In this document: piece by piece, positions 25,638 through 34,244 of the stretch | Layout: each line of letters opens with the position of its first letter | How positions within the stretch are numbered: position 1 is the first letter of the stretch | Assembly (NCBI GenBank): GCA_035293765.1 | Contig: DATGMF010000056.1 | Coordinates: 1-64,000 of the forward strand | DNA from: DASRHT01 sp035293765 | GTDB taxonomy: Bacteria > Chloroflexota > Ktedonobacteria > Ktedonobacterales > Ktedonobacteraceae | Direction: 5' to 3' | Length of the DNA stretch: 64,000 bases | The notes under the pieces: generated by a model | The model's database searches: none | What the model was told of the DNA's origin: nothing | What the model saw: only the letters and a program-made list of their open reading frames with translations | Translations under genes and position numbers: made by a program

Positions 25638-26719
25638 AGATCAGCGATTTTGATTATCACCTGCCTCCAGCATTGATCGCGCAAACGCCGATAGAGCCGC
25701 GCGACGCCTCGCGTTTGTTGGTGGTGCGCCGCGATTGCGCCCAACTGGAGCATCGGCATTTTCGCGCTATCGGATCATACCTGCGCCCCGGCGATCTGCT
25801 CATCGCCAATCAAAGCAGAGTTATTCCAGCGCGCTTGCTCGGTCGCCGAGTGGGCACCGGCGGCGCCGTCGAGGTGCTGCTATTGGCGGAACGGCCCGAT
25901 CTTGGCCCCGATTGCTGGGAGACGCTGGTGCGCCCCGGTCGCCGCCTGCGGGAAGGCTCGCTGATTGCTTTTGGCGCTGAAGCAGCGCCAACACGCTTGC
26001 AGGCTGAGATATTGCAGCGCACCGATGCGGGCGGGCGCATTGTGCGCTTCTCTGTTATCGGAGCTAAGGCCGCGAACGACGATCCGTACAGCGTCCTGGA
26101 TGTGCGCAACCTGATCGACCAGCTAGGACGAATGCCGCTTCCGCCATATATCCATGAGACGTTGCAGGACCCCGAACGCTATCAAACTGTCTATGCGCGC
26201 ATTCGTGGCTCGGCGGCAGCTCCGACCGCTGGCCTGCACTTTACCCCGCAACTGCTGGAACAACTGCGCGGCCAGGGGGTACGCATTGGCTTTGTCACTT
26301 TGCATGTGGGGCTGGATACCTTCCGTCCGGTCGAGTGCGAGGATGTGAGCGAGCATAAAATGCATAGCGAGGCGTTCGAACTGGATGCCCCCACGGCGGA
26401 ATTGATCAACGAAACGCGTAAAGCTGGCGGGCGCGTCGTCGCCGTCGGCACAACTTCTGTGCGTGTACTCGAAAGCGTGGTTGCCTTCTGTGATGGACGC
26501 ATTGAACCGTACCAGGGGCACACGCAGCTTTTTATCACCCCTGGCTACCACTACCAGGTCGTGGATGCGCTTATCACCAACTTCCACCTGCCCCGCTCAA
26601 CCCTGCTGCTCCTCGTCAGCGCCTTTATGGGCAAAGACCTGATGGAACGCGCCTACCAGGAGGCCATTCGCGAACAATACCGCTTCTTTAGCTTCGGCGA
26701 TGCCATGCTGATCCTGTAG
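25616..26719 (+). CDS. queA: S-adenosylmethionine:tRNA ribosyltransferase-isomerase QueA
   Basis: A 367-residue enzyme that transfers the ribosyl moiety of SAM to 7-deazaguanine in tRNA to make epoxyqueuosine. Family blocks include FDYHLPPALIAQTPIEPRDA, LLIANQSRVIPARLLGR, GRMPLPPYI, GSAAAPTAGLHF, HVGLDTFRPV and ITNFHLPRSTLLLLVSAF. The GTG at 25616 overlaps ruvB; the conserved part begins at LKISDF, so a TTG at 25633 is also possible. It is translationally coupled to ruvB. Confidence 0.96.
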   Translation: MDNDNPLKISDFDYHLPPALIAQTPIEPRDASRLLVVRRDCAQLEHRHFRAIGSYLRPGDLLIANQSRVIPARLLGRRVGTGGAVEVLLLAERPDLGPDCWETLVRPGRRLREGSLIAFGAEAAPTRLQAEILQRTDAGGRIVRFSVIGAKAANDDPYSVLDVRNLIDQLGRMPLPPYIHETLQDPERYQTVYARIRGSAAAPTAGLHFTPQLLEQLRGQGVRIGFVTLHVGLDTFRPVECEDVSEHKMHSEAFELDAPTAELINETRKAGGRVVAVGTTSVRVLESVVAFCDGRIEPYQGHTQLFITPGYHYQVVDALITNFHLPRSTLLLLVSAFMGKDLMERAYQEAIREQYRFFSFGDAMLIL

Positions 26720-26853
26720 GGGCAACCCTTGCGGTTGCCCTGCCCCGCAATCCCGCCCCTATAAATATGATGCCAGACGTTCTAGACGCTCTAGCAGGGG
26801 CAGGGCTGGTATAAGTCGGGAGGGCAGGGCGGGGGCAAGCCCCGCCCCTACGC
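26714..26853. repeat. Cluster of GTAGGGGC-family palindromes after queA
   Basis: Two hairpins: GGGCAACC/GGTTGCCC at 26720-26740 with a CTTGC loop, overlapping the queA stop, and GGGCGGGG/CCCCGCCC at 26827-26847. Between them TTCTAGACGCTCTAGCA and CAGGGCTGG add smaller repeats. The cluster separates convergent genes and may terminate both. Confidence 0.75.
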
Positions 26854-28392
26854 CAGCCGTTCTAGCAGAGGTAGGGCATATCTGGTATAAAAATCGGGCC
26901 TGTCCTGCTTCAACCAGTGTAGAGGCGCCAGCAGCGGCGTCGGCAGATTGAGTGCTAGCGCGCGTTCCAGCATAGCGCCCGCCTCCTGGTCGCGTTGCAG
27001 CGAGGCGCAGAACAGGCCCTTCCAGAAATAAGCTCCCCACTTCGCCTCATCTAAGGTAATCGCGTGCTCTATTGTGGTCAGGGCTTGTTGGTAGTCAGCG
27101 CGCAACCATTGGGCTACACCCAGGCATAAATAGGCGTCGTAATCTTCGGGATCGGCCCGCGCGATCTGTTCCAGGCGCTCCGCCCGTGTGGGATCAGGGC
27201 CATCCAAACACATATCGATCCACTGCGCCATCCAGCCATGATCGACATGCGAGGAATCGAGCTGCCAACTGCGATGACAATCTTCCCGCGCCCTTTCGAT
27301 ATGGCGCAGGCGCAGATGCGCTTCTCCGCGATTATTGTAAGCGCAGGCAAAATCGGGTAGCAGGGCTATCACGCGGTCGAAGTCCTCAACTGCCTGCTGG
27401 GGCCGATTCAGTTGCAAGGCGAGTGTTCCTCGGTAGAAAATCGCTAACGCATCATCGGGATTCTGGCGCAAAATCTGGTTATAGTCTTCAATGGCTTCCT
27501 GGAATCGCCTTAACCCATAATAAATTTCCGCGCGATCTTTATAGACGTTGATCAATGAAGCGTCCAGGGCTAGCGCCTGGTTGTAGTCGATCAGCGCCTG
27601 GATGGGCTGTTTGCTACAGGCGTACGAGATGCCCCGATTGTAATAGACGATGGCGAGCGAAGGATCGAGCGCGATAGCCGCGCTAAAATCGGCAATGGCC
27701 TCAGCATACATCGCGAGCTGGCGATAGGCTTCCCCGCGATTATTATACGTGAAGGCGACAGTGGGGCCGAGTTTGAGAGCTTCGTTGTAGTGCTCGATTG
27801 CCTTGCGCGGTTGTCCATTATCGGTATGGGCCGCGCCCAGCCGGTTCAAAATAATAATATCGTCGGGATAGAATAGCAGCGCCCGCTCAAAATCGGCGAT
27901 AGCGCGGTCAAATTTTTTCTGCGCTGCATAAGCCTGTCCCCTGCTTCCATAAGCTCCGACGCTGCCTGCCTGCTCGGGATCTTGCGTGATGGCTCTATTC
28001 AGATTCAAGATCGCCTGCTCGTATTCTTCTAATGCCAGGTAAGAGATGCCTCGCCCAACAAGAGCTTGAGTGTCGCCGGGTTTTAGCATCAGGGTCATGC
28101 TAAAATCTTTGATGGCTCGGCGCTGCTCTCCCAGCATATAGTGCGTGATCCCGCGCTGGTAATAGGTGGTGACGTGCCTGGGTTGAAGTTGTAGCGCCCG
28201 GTCGAAATCGCTGAGGGCGCGCGAGAAATCGCTCAGTTTGCGGTAAATAAGGGCGCGGTTATAATAAGCTGCGGCATCATCGGGCCTTTTTACAATAGCG
28301 CGGCTAAATTCGGCGAGGGCCTGCTGATGGTTGCCCTGCAAAGCATATTCCGCACCGCGTTTATTGTGGTCAATGATGTGATCGGAGCTCAT
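26848..28392 (-). CDS. Tetratricopeptide-repeat protein
   Basis: A 514-residue protein made almost entirely of TPR units; about twelve 34-residue repeats are visible from residue ~15 to ~440 (patterns like AAYYNRALIYRKLSDFSRAL, VVYYNRGISYACSKQPIQAL, CAYNNRGEAHLRLRHIERA). No signal peptide or catalytic domain is present. It would form a superhelix that binds partner proteins. The final ~100 residues are less regular. Nothing in the context identifies the partner. Confidence 0.88.
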   Translation of the reverse strand: MSSDHIIDHNKRGAEYALQGNHQQALAEFSRAIVKRPDDAAAYYNRALIYRKLSDFSRALSDFDRALQLQPRHVTTYYQRGITHYMLGEQRRAIKDFSMTLMLKPGDTQALVGRGISYLALEEYEQAILNLNRAITQDPEQAGSVGAYGSRGQAYAAQKKFDRAIADFERALLFYPDDIIILNRLGAAHTDNGQPRKAIEHYNEALKLGPTVAFTYNNRGEAYRQLAMYAEAIADFSAAIALDPSLAIVYYNRGISYACSKQPIQALIDYNQALALDASLINVYKDRAEIYYGLRRFQEAIEDYNQILRQNPDDALAIFYRGTLALQLNRPQQAVEDFDRVIALLPDFACAYNNRGEAHLRLRHIERAREDCHRSWQLDSSHVDHGWMAQWIDMCLDGPDPTRAERLEQIARADPEDYDAYLCLGVAQWLRADYQQALTTIEHAITLDEAKWGAYFWKGLFCASLQRDQEAGAMLERALALNLPTPLLAPLHWLKQDRPDFYTRYALPLLERLA

Positions 28393-28576
28393 GCCGTGTT
28401 TCTCCTTAGATGTGGCTGTGCCTAGAAAATACCGGTGAAAGTGGCAGTATGGCGCGTATAGCGAGTATGTCAGTCAAAGAAAATATAAAGCACGTAATGA
28501 AGGCTTCTGACTGAACAGCAACATAATATGCGATTGCATGAGCACTGTCAACTTTATGGGAAATAGGGGATGATGG

Positions 28577-29947
28577 CTAGTTCCCCTGGCCTTTGGCGCT
28601 AGAAGGTCGTTTCCCCTGCTCTTTACCCCTGACCAGCGAGGCAAAGATGCCAATGGCGGCGATGGCGGCGCTGATAGTAAAAGTGATCTGGAAGCTGTGA
28701 ACAAAGATTTGCTGCAACTGACTGATGTCTTGTCCAGTATGACCGCTGATAAGTAGACTGCCGGCCTCTGCGCCTCCCAGGGTAGCGAATATCGTGCCGG
28801 CCAGCGCGACACTCAGACTCTGTCCCATCGTGCGCCCGGTTGCCAGGAAGCCGGAAGCAATCCCCTGCCGCTCGCGTGGAGCTGAGCCCAGCAGCGCGCT
28901 ATTGTTCGGCGATTGAAATATCGCCTGCCCCGCACTGGTAAACATGAGCCGCCAGACGATATCCCAGATGGAGCTTTTCTCGTTGAGCTGACCGATGAAG
29001 ACCAGCCCGATACAGGCTATGGTCAGCCCACCTGCTGCCAGCCAGCGCGTACCGATACGATCCGCCAGCGAGCCGCTCAACGGCGCGATAATAGCCAGTG
29101 TAATAGGGAACGGTGTGAGCAGTAACCCCGCCTGCTCGGTTGAGAAGCCGTGCAGTTCCTCGAAATAGAAGGGGAGCATAAAGCTGACGGCGAAAAGCGC
29201 CAGGAAGCTCAAGACCAGGCTCAGGTTCGCCGAGAGGAAGACGCGATTATGGAACAGCGACAGGTCGATGATGGGATCGGCCACGCGCATTTCAACAAAA
29301 GGCAGAATGATCAGGCTGACTATGCCAATTATGAGCAGGCTCATCAGCAGCGGCGATGTCCATCCCAGTTCCTGCCCAAAGGAAAGTCCGGCGGTAATGG
29401 CTGCGAGTCCTATTGCCAGCAGCAGCGCCCCCCACGGATCGAAGTGCCCTTGCGAGCGACGCATTGGCTCTCTCAGGACGCGTAACGTGGCGATGAGGCC
29501 AATAATACCTATGGGGACATTCACATAGAAGATCCAGCGCCAGGAGAAATAAGCGGTGATCAGGCCACCCAGCGTCGGTCCAACGCTGACGCCAAGCGCG
29601 ACAATGATGGCATTGAGTCCCAGAGCTTTGCCGCGTTCATTAGCTGGAAAGGCGCTGGTGATGAGTGCAGGGCTGATCGCCATCAGCAGCGCGCCGCCTA
29701 TACCTTGCAATGCGCGCGCACCGACCAGGAAAACGAGCCAGGGTGAAGCCCCGCAAAGAGCAGAGCCGCCGGTAAAAACGATCAGCCCGGCGATCCAGAC
29801 GACCTTACGCCCGACCATATCTGCCAATCGGCCCGCAGTGAGCAATGCTGAGGCTGTAGCAACAAGGTAGGCGATGATGACCCATTCTATCGCCCCACCC
29901 AGGGGAACTTTAAAATATTGTGCTATCGTTGGCAGACTGATGTTCAC
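28577..29947 (-). pseudogene. DHA2-family MFS drug exporter, 5'-truncated
   Basis: 456 residues with 13-14 helices, matching the EmrB/QacA (DHA2) multidrug exporters: AYLVATASALLTAGRLADMVGRK, LFLVGARALQGIGGALLM and the antiporter motif C region ALGVSVGPTLGGLI. It begins MNISLPTIAQYF, which corresponds to the middle of helix 1; the usual ~20 residues before it (ending LDxTIV) are missing. Reading upstream in frame gives only QRSV before a TAA 15 bases away. The 5' end is therefore lost exactly where the plasmid-like DNA begins. It may still be expressed, but export function is doubtful. Confidence 0.8.
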
Positions 29948-30066
29948 GACACTTCTCTGTTACCTATTGGACACATACATTAAGCGAACTGGAAGCTATT
30001 CTGCAAAAGCATACTGCATAAACACTTGGGGTATGAAAGAAGGTGGGGCAAGTGCCCCACCCTCTA
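29948..30066. terminator. Junction segment with bidirectional terminator hairpin
   Basis: This 119-base segment joins chromosome-like and plasmid-like DNA. At 30042-30061 GGTGGGGCA and TGCCCCACC form a perfect 9-bp hairpin with a 2-base loop. On the minus strand TTCTTTC follows, so it can end the small-gene operon that stops at 30067. I see no clear attachment-site repeat within it. Confidence 0.6.
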
Positions 30067-30444
30067 TTACGCTGCTAAAGTGAAAATTATCCTGCGCGGA
30101 TCTCGCGCATGCGGGAACTTTGCCCGAAGCACATAGCGATTGGTGGGCCGATATGATACATTGTCACCGCCCTCTTCAATCCGCTCATGAAACTGCCCGA
30201 CATAGAGATCCTGGAGATCTGCCATATTCTTGCCCCATTGCGTTTCAATGATTTCCTTGACCTTGCTTGATAAAGCAGCATCCACGCTCTCATAGTCGGC
30301 TATGAATTGCTCAGGGCTTTCAAACAGTAATTCTATTTTACCAAAGGACTGAAACTCGTCGTCCCCAAACATATCGAGGTCAATGATCGGGTCAATGATT
30401 GGATCGAAAATCGGGTCGATAAAGGTAAACATATCATCCGGCAT
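30067..30444 (-). CDS. Hypothetical protein, last gene of a small-gene operon
   Basis: A 125-residue soluble protein. Its N-terminus carries an unusual acidic repeat (FIDPIFDPIIDPIIDLDMFG) and the rest is helical (ESPEQFIADYESVDAALSSKVKEIIETQWG), ending in a basic strand-rich segment RYVLRAKFPHARDPRRIIFTL. It is the last of five minus-strand genes with gaps of 4-12 bases and sits just before a terminator. No family is recognised. Confidence 0.6.
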   Translation of the reverse strand: MPDDMFTFIDPIFDPIIDPIIDLDMFGDDEFQSFGKIELLFESPEQFIADYESVDAALSSKVKEIIETQWGKNMADLQDLYVGQFHERIEEGGDNVSYRPTNRYVLRAKFPHARDPRRIIFTLAA

Positions 30445-30448
30445 GTTG

Positions 30449-30883
30449 TCATCCTACCTTATGGGTTGCTAGGATATCGTCAAGCTTATCTCCAGTGATA
30501 AACTTCACGGATTCTATCACCGGCTCGCCTTTTCGCGGCGGTAGAAATTCGTTTTCATGGTATTCTTGGATAAATTCACACCGACCTTGTTGTATAGCCC
30601 GCCTGACATCCTTGAGGTTTTTCCCTCTGACTTCCACGACTATGAAGCTGTACAGCAAGGTGAATCCATCGTCAAAGTCCGTGCTGAACACCGATGCCAT
30701 GAAAAACCGCGATTGCGGCGACTGCGAAGACTGCGTGACGCATCGGAATTCCATATAGGGGCAAAGCTTCCCGCTAGTATCATAGGCTGCATAAGGCCGC
30801 TTGCCCGTGCTGTTTCCGGTCGTGAGGCTAGTGGTTTTAGTAACAGGTTCTTTACGAAACTGGGATAATGGATCGCTGCTCAT
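30449..30883 (-). CDS. Hypothetical protein of the small-gene operon
   Basis: A 144-residue protein with a polar N-terminus (~1-45) and an alpha/beta core (FTLLYSFIVVEVRGKNLKDVRRAIQQG, then FIQEYHENEFLPPRKGEPVIESVKFI). No signal peptide or helices for membranes. The four-base gap to the next gene suggests coupled translation. I cannot assign a function. Confidence 0.6.
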   Translation of the reverse strand: MSSDPLSQFRKEPVTKTTSLTTGNSTGKRPYAAYDTSGKLCPYMEFRCVTQSSQSPQSRFFMASVFSTDFDDGFTLLYSFIVVEVRGKNLKDVRRAIQQGRCEFIQEYHENEFLPPRKGEPVIESVKFITGDKLDDILATHKVG

Positions 30884-30891
30884 GGCATCCT

Positions 30892-31101
30892 CTACCTTTC
30901 TGGCCCTTCTAAATCAGGCTGCTTGCCTTTTTCAAGCTTGGCAACATCTTCAAAATACTCATGAAAAATCTCGTTTTTCCAGAACTCCACGTTCCGCTGC
31001 CTCCGAATATGGTCTGCCGCTATGGTGCTTCCCGCTTCGCTGAAAGCAGTCTGGGCTTTGTGTTTTGCCTCTTCCCAGCTTGGCTGGGATTTGTCTTCCA
31101 T
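30892..31101 (-). CDS. Small protein, paralogue 1 of a three-member family
   Basis: A 69-residue charged helical protein. Its start SWEEAKHKAQTAFSEAGSTI lines up with the proteins at 31108-31422 and 31435-31710, and so does the aromatic/acidic segment FWKNEIFHEYFEDV. The three probably arose by tandem duplication. The shortest member lacks the TGxxxP middle part. Function unknown. Confidence 0.55.
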   Translation of the reverse strand: MEDKSQPSWEEAKHKAQTAFSEAGSTIAADHIRRQRNVEFWKNEIFHEYFEDVAKLEKGKQPDLEGPER

Positions 31102-31107
31102 AGGAAC

Positions 31108-31422
31108 CTACCTTTCCATCTCCAGGCCGTCAGTGCTAAGGCCGTAATCTTGGGGTAATGGGTCGCGTACCGGGTTAAGAGTGTCCTGCGCGTCTAGGTG
31201 CTGCTCATATTCCTTGCGTATCGCCGGAGCATGGAAGTGGTCATGAAAAAGTCCTTCCGCTATGTCCCTGTTGATATCCCTGCCAGGCAAGAAGCTGCCT
31301 GTGCGCAGGGCATCCAGGTATAAATCCATTACGTTAGTAAATGAGGTCTGCATCTCGCGCTTGAGGGTTTCAACGCGTTCGATGTTCTCCGTCGTCTCGC
31401 TGGGGTCTCTGTTGCCGTTCAA
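31108..31422 (-). CDS. Small protein, paralogue 2 of a three-member family
   Basis: A 104-residue helical protein with the shared pattern VETLKREMQTSFTNVMDLYL, then TGSFLPGRDINRDIAEGLFHDHF. It is 12 bases downstream of paralogue 3 and 6 bases upstream of paralogue 1 in reading order. The polar C-terminus (NPVRDPLPQDYG) is unique. No enzyme motif is visible. Confidence 0.55.
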   Translation of the reverse strand: MNGNRDPSETTENIERVETLKREMQTSFTNVMDLYLDALRTGSFLPGRDINRDIAEGLFHDHFHAPAIRKEYEQHLDAQDTLNPVRDPLPQDYGLSTDGLEMER

Positions 31423-31434
31423 CCATGCACCTAC

Positions 31435-31710
31435 CTATCTATCTGGTTCTAAGCCCTGGTCTTGCTCTGGGTCATGCCCATGAAAATGATTGAGGTAAAA
31501 CAGGGGTTCTTTTTCCTGCTGTTCCATCTCCGGCTCTGGAAACTTGTCCTGTATGATCTGCTGGGTAAAATTTTCCTTCCCCATCGGGGGATAAAGGTGC
31601 CCTGTTGTCATGATTTGCTGATAGGCGTTCCCGATACTGCTGTGAATATCTTTCGCGGCATCCAGAAAAGCCATTTGCATGTTACGTTTGGTCTCCTCCC
31701 ACGTTGGCAT
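31435..31710 (-). CDS. Small protein, paralogue 3, first gene of the operon
   Basis: A 91-residue protein: TWEETKRNMQMAFLDAAKDI, then TTGHLYPPMGKENFTQQIIQDKF, then an acidic tail with the word HFHGHDPEQDQG. It heads the five-gene operon; GGAGATGAT precedes its ATG. It is divergent from the replication gene, with the origin region between, so the operon may be linked to replicon maintenance. That link is inference. Confidence 0.55.
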   Translation of the reverse strand: MPTWEETKRNMQMAFLDAAKDIHSSIGNAYQQIMTTGHLYPPMGKENFTQQIIQDKFPEPEMEQQEKEPLFYLNHFHGHDPEQDQGLEPDR

Positions 31711-31776
31711 ATCATCTCCTTTACATTCAGAAGAACGTATGAATGTTTCAATTATACCAGATTGACGGGTAAAAAG

Positions 31777-32032
31777 TTATCCACAGGCCGGGAGCGATTC
31801 TTTCAAGCCAGTACCCCGCCGCCTACGGCGCTTAATTGAAATTGCGCGGCGGCGGGGTTTGCTTTATAGCTTTTTTATATATAAGAAGAGAAATATATAT
31901 AACTATTTGATTTATATAGATGTGGCCGGACAAAATCTTGTCATGAGCGGACAAAAATGCTTCATAGACGGACAAAAAAATATTTGCTATTTGTCCGTTT
32001 ACGGAATACAGTGCTCCAAATACGGACAAAAA
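31777..32032. other. Plasmid-type replication origin: DnaA box, hairpin, AT-rich tract, iterons
   Basis: A perfect DnaA box TTATCCACA lies at 31777-31785. An 11-bp hairpin follows (ACCCCGCCGCC 31813-31823 with GGCGGCGGGGT 31848-31858), then ~65 bases almost free of G and C. Next come iterons sharing CGGACAAAA: starts at 31927, 31948 and 31969 (exact 21-bp spacing), one inverted copy TTTGTCCG at 31990-31997 and a further direct copy at 32023-32032. This is the layout of an iteron-controlled theta origin, with the Rep gene starting 4 bases after the last iteron. Confidence 0.82.
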
Positions 32033-32035
32033 AGT

Positions 32036-32629
32036 ATGGTTAAAATGGCTGAAAATGGGCAAACTACGGCTATTGTGATTGGGGAAAAACAAGGCATTCC
32101 TGTCTATGCGACTAATCCCAGCATACCATCAAAAGATGCAATTGCACGCCTCAAAAAAAGACGCCTCGGAGATGAACATAAAGGTCTCATCATAGACGGT
32201 ACCTCGGAGATTTTAGGCCGAGGAACGGCTGTTGTTTACGAATGGGAAGAAGTAGATACAGAGCGTTTTGTAAAGTTATTTCTGGGAGGCATAAAAAAGG
32301 CTTCCGGTCTATCAAAAACAGGGCTTTCCATCTTTGAAGTGATTTACAACCAGATGCGTGAAAGCCCCAACTCGGACAGGGTGATGCTTAGTTTTTACCG
32401 CGCATCCCAGCAAATAGAAGGATTGAATGAACGTACATATAGGCGCGGTGTTCGTGAACTGCTGGAAAGAGAAATTATATTCCGTAGCCCTGAAGAAGGG
32501 GCTTTCTTCGTAGACATAGGCTGCATGTTCAATGGTGATAGATTGGCCTTCGTGAAGGGGTATCACCTCAAGGAAGTACAACCTGAATTGCCTTTTCTGG
32601 AACAATCCAAAAACAGAGAGGAAACATGA
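32036..32629 (+). CDS. Plasmid replication initiator, RepL-like winged helix
   Basis: A 197-residue protein from the ATG at 32036 (ATG 32045 equally possible). An open frame extends 59 codons upstream but would be written across the iterons, so I reject that start. The C-terminal half (SKTGLSIFEVIYNQM, FYRASQQIEGLNERTYRRGVRELLEREII, then CMFNGDRLAFVKGY) matches the winged-helix and CxFNGDRxAF ending of RepL-type plasmid initiators. It should bind the iterons and both start and limit replication. Its stop overlaps the methyltransferase start (ATGA), making a rep-modification-restriction operon. Confidence 0.8.
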   Translation: MVKMAENGQTTAIVIGEKQGIPVYATNPSIPSKDAIARLKKRRLGDEHKGLIIDGTSEILGRGTAVVYEWEEVDTERFVKLFLGGIKKASGLSKTGLSIFEVIYNQMRESPNSDRVMLSFYRASQQIEGLNERTYRRGVRELLEREIIFRSPEEGAFFVDIGCMFNGDRLAFVKGYHLKEVQPELPFLEQSKNREET

Positions 32630-33465
32630 TCCAATCCCTGATAGAGCCAATTAATGCACCCTTTGAACAGGTAGCGAAATCGCTGATCCCCAAGCTAGAG
32701 CCGAAACCGGAAAAGATAGTGACTCCTTCCTTGCAAAACTGGACTGGCAAAATTCATTGCATGGATTGCATAAAACTCATGAATGACTTGCCGCAAGAGA
32801 GCATTGGAGTAATCGTCACTTCACCGCCATACAATATCAAAAACAGCACTGGCAACGGTTTAAAAAACGGCTCCGGTGGTAAATGGCCGCAGGCTGGATT
32901 GTTAAACGGCTACAAAGATCATTCTGACGATATGCCCTATCCTGAATATGTGGAATGGCAAAGAAAATGCCTTGATGCCATGATGCGGGTTTTAAGGAAT
33001 AACGGAGCGATTTTCTATAACCATAAATGGCGCGTACAAAACGGCTTGTTACAAGATAGGCACGAAATAGTGAGCGGGTTTCCCGTCCGGCAGATCATCA
33101 TCTGGAAGCGCAAAGGCGGCATTAACTTCAATCCTGGTTATTTTCTGCCTACCTATGAAGTGATTTACCTCATAGCCAAGCCGGATTTTAAACTCGCACC
33201 AAAGGCAAACGCGCAGGGAGATGTATGGGACATCCCGCAGGCGCGTGACAATGAACATCCAGCACCATTCCCTATTGAATTGGCGCAGCGTTGCATTGCC
33301 GCCACTACGGAAGGCGTTGTACTTGACCCTTTCATGGGTAGTGGGACAACCGCGATTGCAGCAGAAATCCTGAATCGTGAGTGGATAGGCTCTGAAATTT
33401 CAAGTAATTATTGCAAAAAGGCGGAAGATCGGATTAAAAAGCATCAGGAGAGCAAAATGGTGTAA
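32626..33465 (+). CDS. DNA (cytosine-N4 type) methyltransferase
   Basis: A 279-residue beta-class DNA methyltransferase. Motif IV is VTSPPYNIK (the TSPPY form typical of N4-cytosine enzymes), the SAM motif I is LDPFMGSGTTAIAAEI near the C-terminus, followed by EWIGSEISSNYC. It overlaps rep by four bases and is followed after 3 bases by the MvaI/BcnI-like endonuclease. Together they form a type II restriction-modification system whose known relatives act on CCWGG or CCSGG. The exact site cannot be read from sequence. Confidence 0.88.
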   Translation: MIQSLIEPINAPFEQVAKSLIPKLEPKPEKIVTPSLQNWTGKIHCMDCIKLMNDLPQESIGVIVTSPPYNIKNSTGNGLKNGSGGKWPQAGLLNGYKDHSDDMPYPEYVEWQRKCLDAMMRVLRNNGAIFYNHKWRVQNGLLQDRHEIVSGFPVRQIIIWKRKGGINFNPGYFLPTYEVIYLIAKPDFKLAPKANAQGDVWDIPQARDNEHPAPFPIELAQRCIAATTEGVVLDPFMGSGTTAIAAEILNREWIGSEISSNYCKKAEDRIKKHQESKMV

Positions 33466-33468
33466 TGA

Positions 33469-34206
33469 ATGGGACGTGGGAAAATTGTAGGCACGATTCA
33501 GCCGCGCAGTAGCACTGCCACTTTCAAGAAAGTTGCTGAAATCCTTAGAACTGGCACTTGGGAGTTGCCAACTGACGGTAAATACAATGGACACGGCGGC
33601 CCCGGCAGATACCTTGAGGATTTACTAGGTATAAAGGCTAATAATGCCGATGCGCCAGACTTAGGTGATTGGGAGATTAAATTTCACGGTGGTAATTCTC
33701 TCTTAACCCTTTTCCATAAAGACCCGGAGCCGAGGGGAATAATCAGGGCTATCGTGCATGATCATGGATGGGATGACAGTAAAGGGCGTATCAGCTTCCG
33801 GCATACCATAGGCAAGGAAACGTCTCGCGGGTTCTATGTAGTCAATGAAGGCGACAGAATTGTTATACGGAACAGGCATAAAGACGCGGCTGTGCCCCAT
33901 TGGGATCATAACACGCTTTTCAATGCCTTTGCCGCAAAGCTACGGCGATTAATCGTTGTAGAGGGAGAAGTGCTGAAAAACCCTAGACGTGTCATCTATA
34001 AGGAAGCAACCGCATACTGGGAGCCGGACATTAAAGGCTTTATGCAGGCGATAGCAGACGGTCTTTTCTATGTGGATTTTGATGCAAGGACGCAAAAAGG
34101 ACGTGGATCGGCCATTCGCAATCACGGCACCAAATTCAGAATAAAAGTTGAAGATTTATCAATAGTTTACGCAAATAAGAGAAAAATAACCAGCCACGAA
34201 AGTTAG
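33469..34206 (+). CDS. MvaI/BcnI-family type II restriction endonuclease
   Basis: A 245-residue nuclease. The segment GHGGPGRYLEDLLGIKANNA, then DAPDLGDWEIKF is the MvaI/BcnI family core; it supplies the acidic cluster and an E-x-K in a PD-x4-ExK arrangement. Relatives such as MvaI and BcnI act as monomers that nick each strand in turn. It is cotranscribed with its methyltransferase and with rep. On a plasmid, such a pair enforces retention because cells that lose the methylase are cut by residual nuclease. Confidence 0.83.
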   Translation: MGRGKIVGTIQPRSSTATFKKVAEILRTGTWELPTDGKYNGHGGPGRYLEDLLGIKANNADAPDLGDWEIKFHGGNSLLTLFHKDPEPRGIIRAIVHDHGWDDSKGRISFRHTIGKETSRGFYVVNEGDRIVIRNRHKDAAVPHWDHNTLFNAFAAKLRRLIVVEGEVLKNPRRVIYKEATAYWEPDIKGFMQAIADGLFYVDFDARTQKGRGSAIRNHGTKFRIKVEDLSIVYANKRKITSHES

Positions 34207-34244
34207 CCAAGTATATACCTCCCTAAATTTGCACCGAAGGAAAC

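Noticed and set aside
31927..32032. CRISPR array
   Set aside because: The repeated words are only ~10 bases with 21-bp phase and lie before a replication gene; iterons are the right explanation. I saw no CRISPR array elsewhere in the window.
31859..32035. 59-codon extension of the replication initiator
   Set aside because: The extension is written across the iterons and the AT-rich tract, is not protein-like, and has no ribosome-binding site; the ATG at 32036 or 32045 fits known RepL-type lengths.
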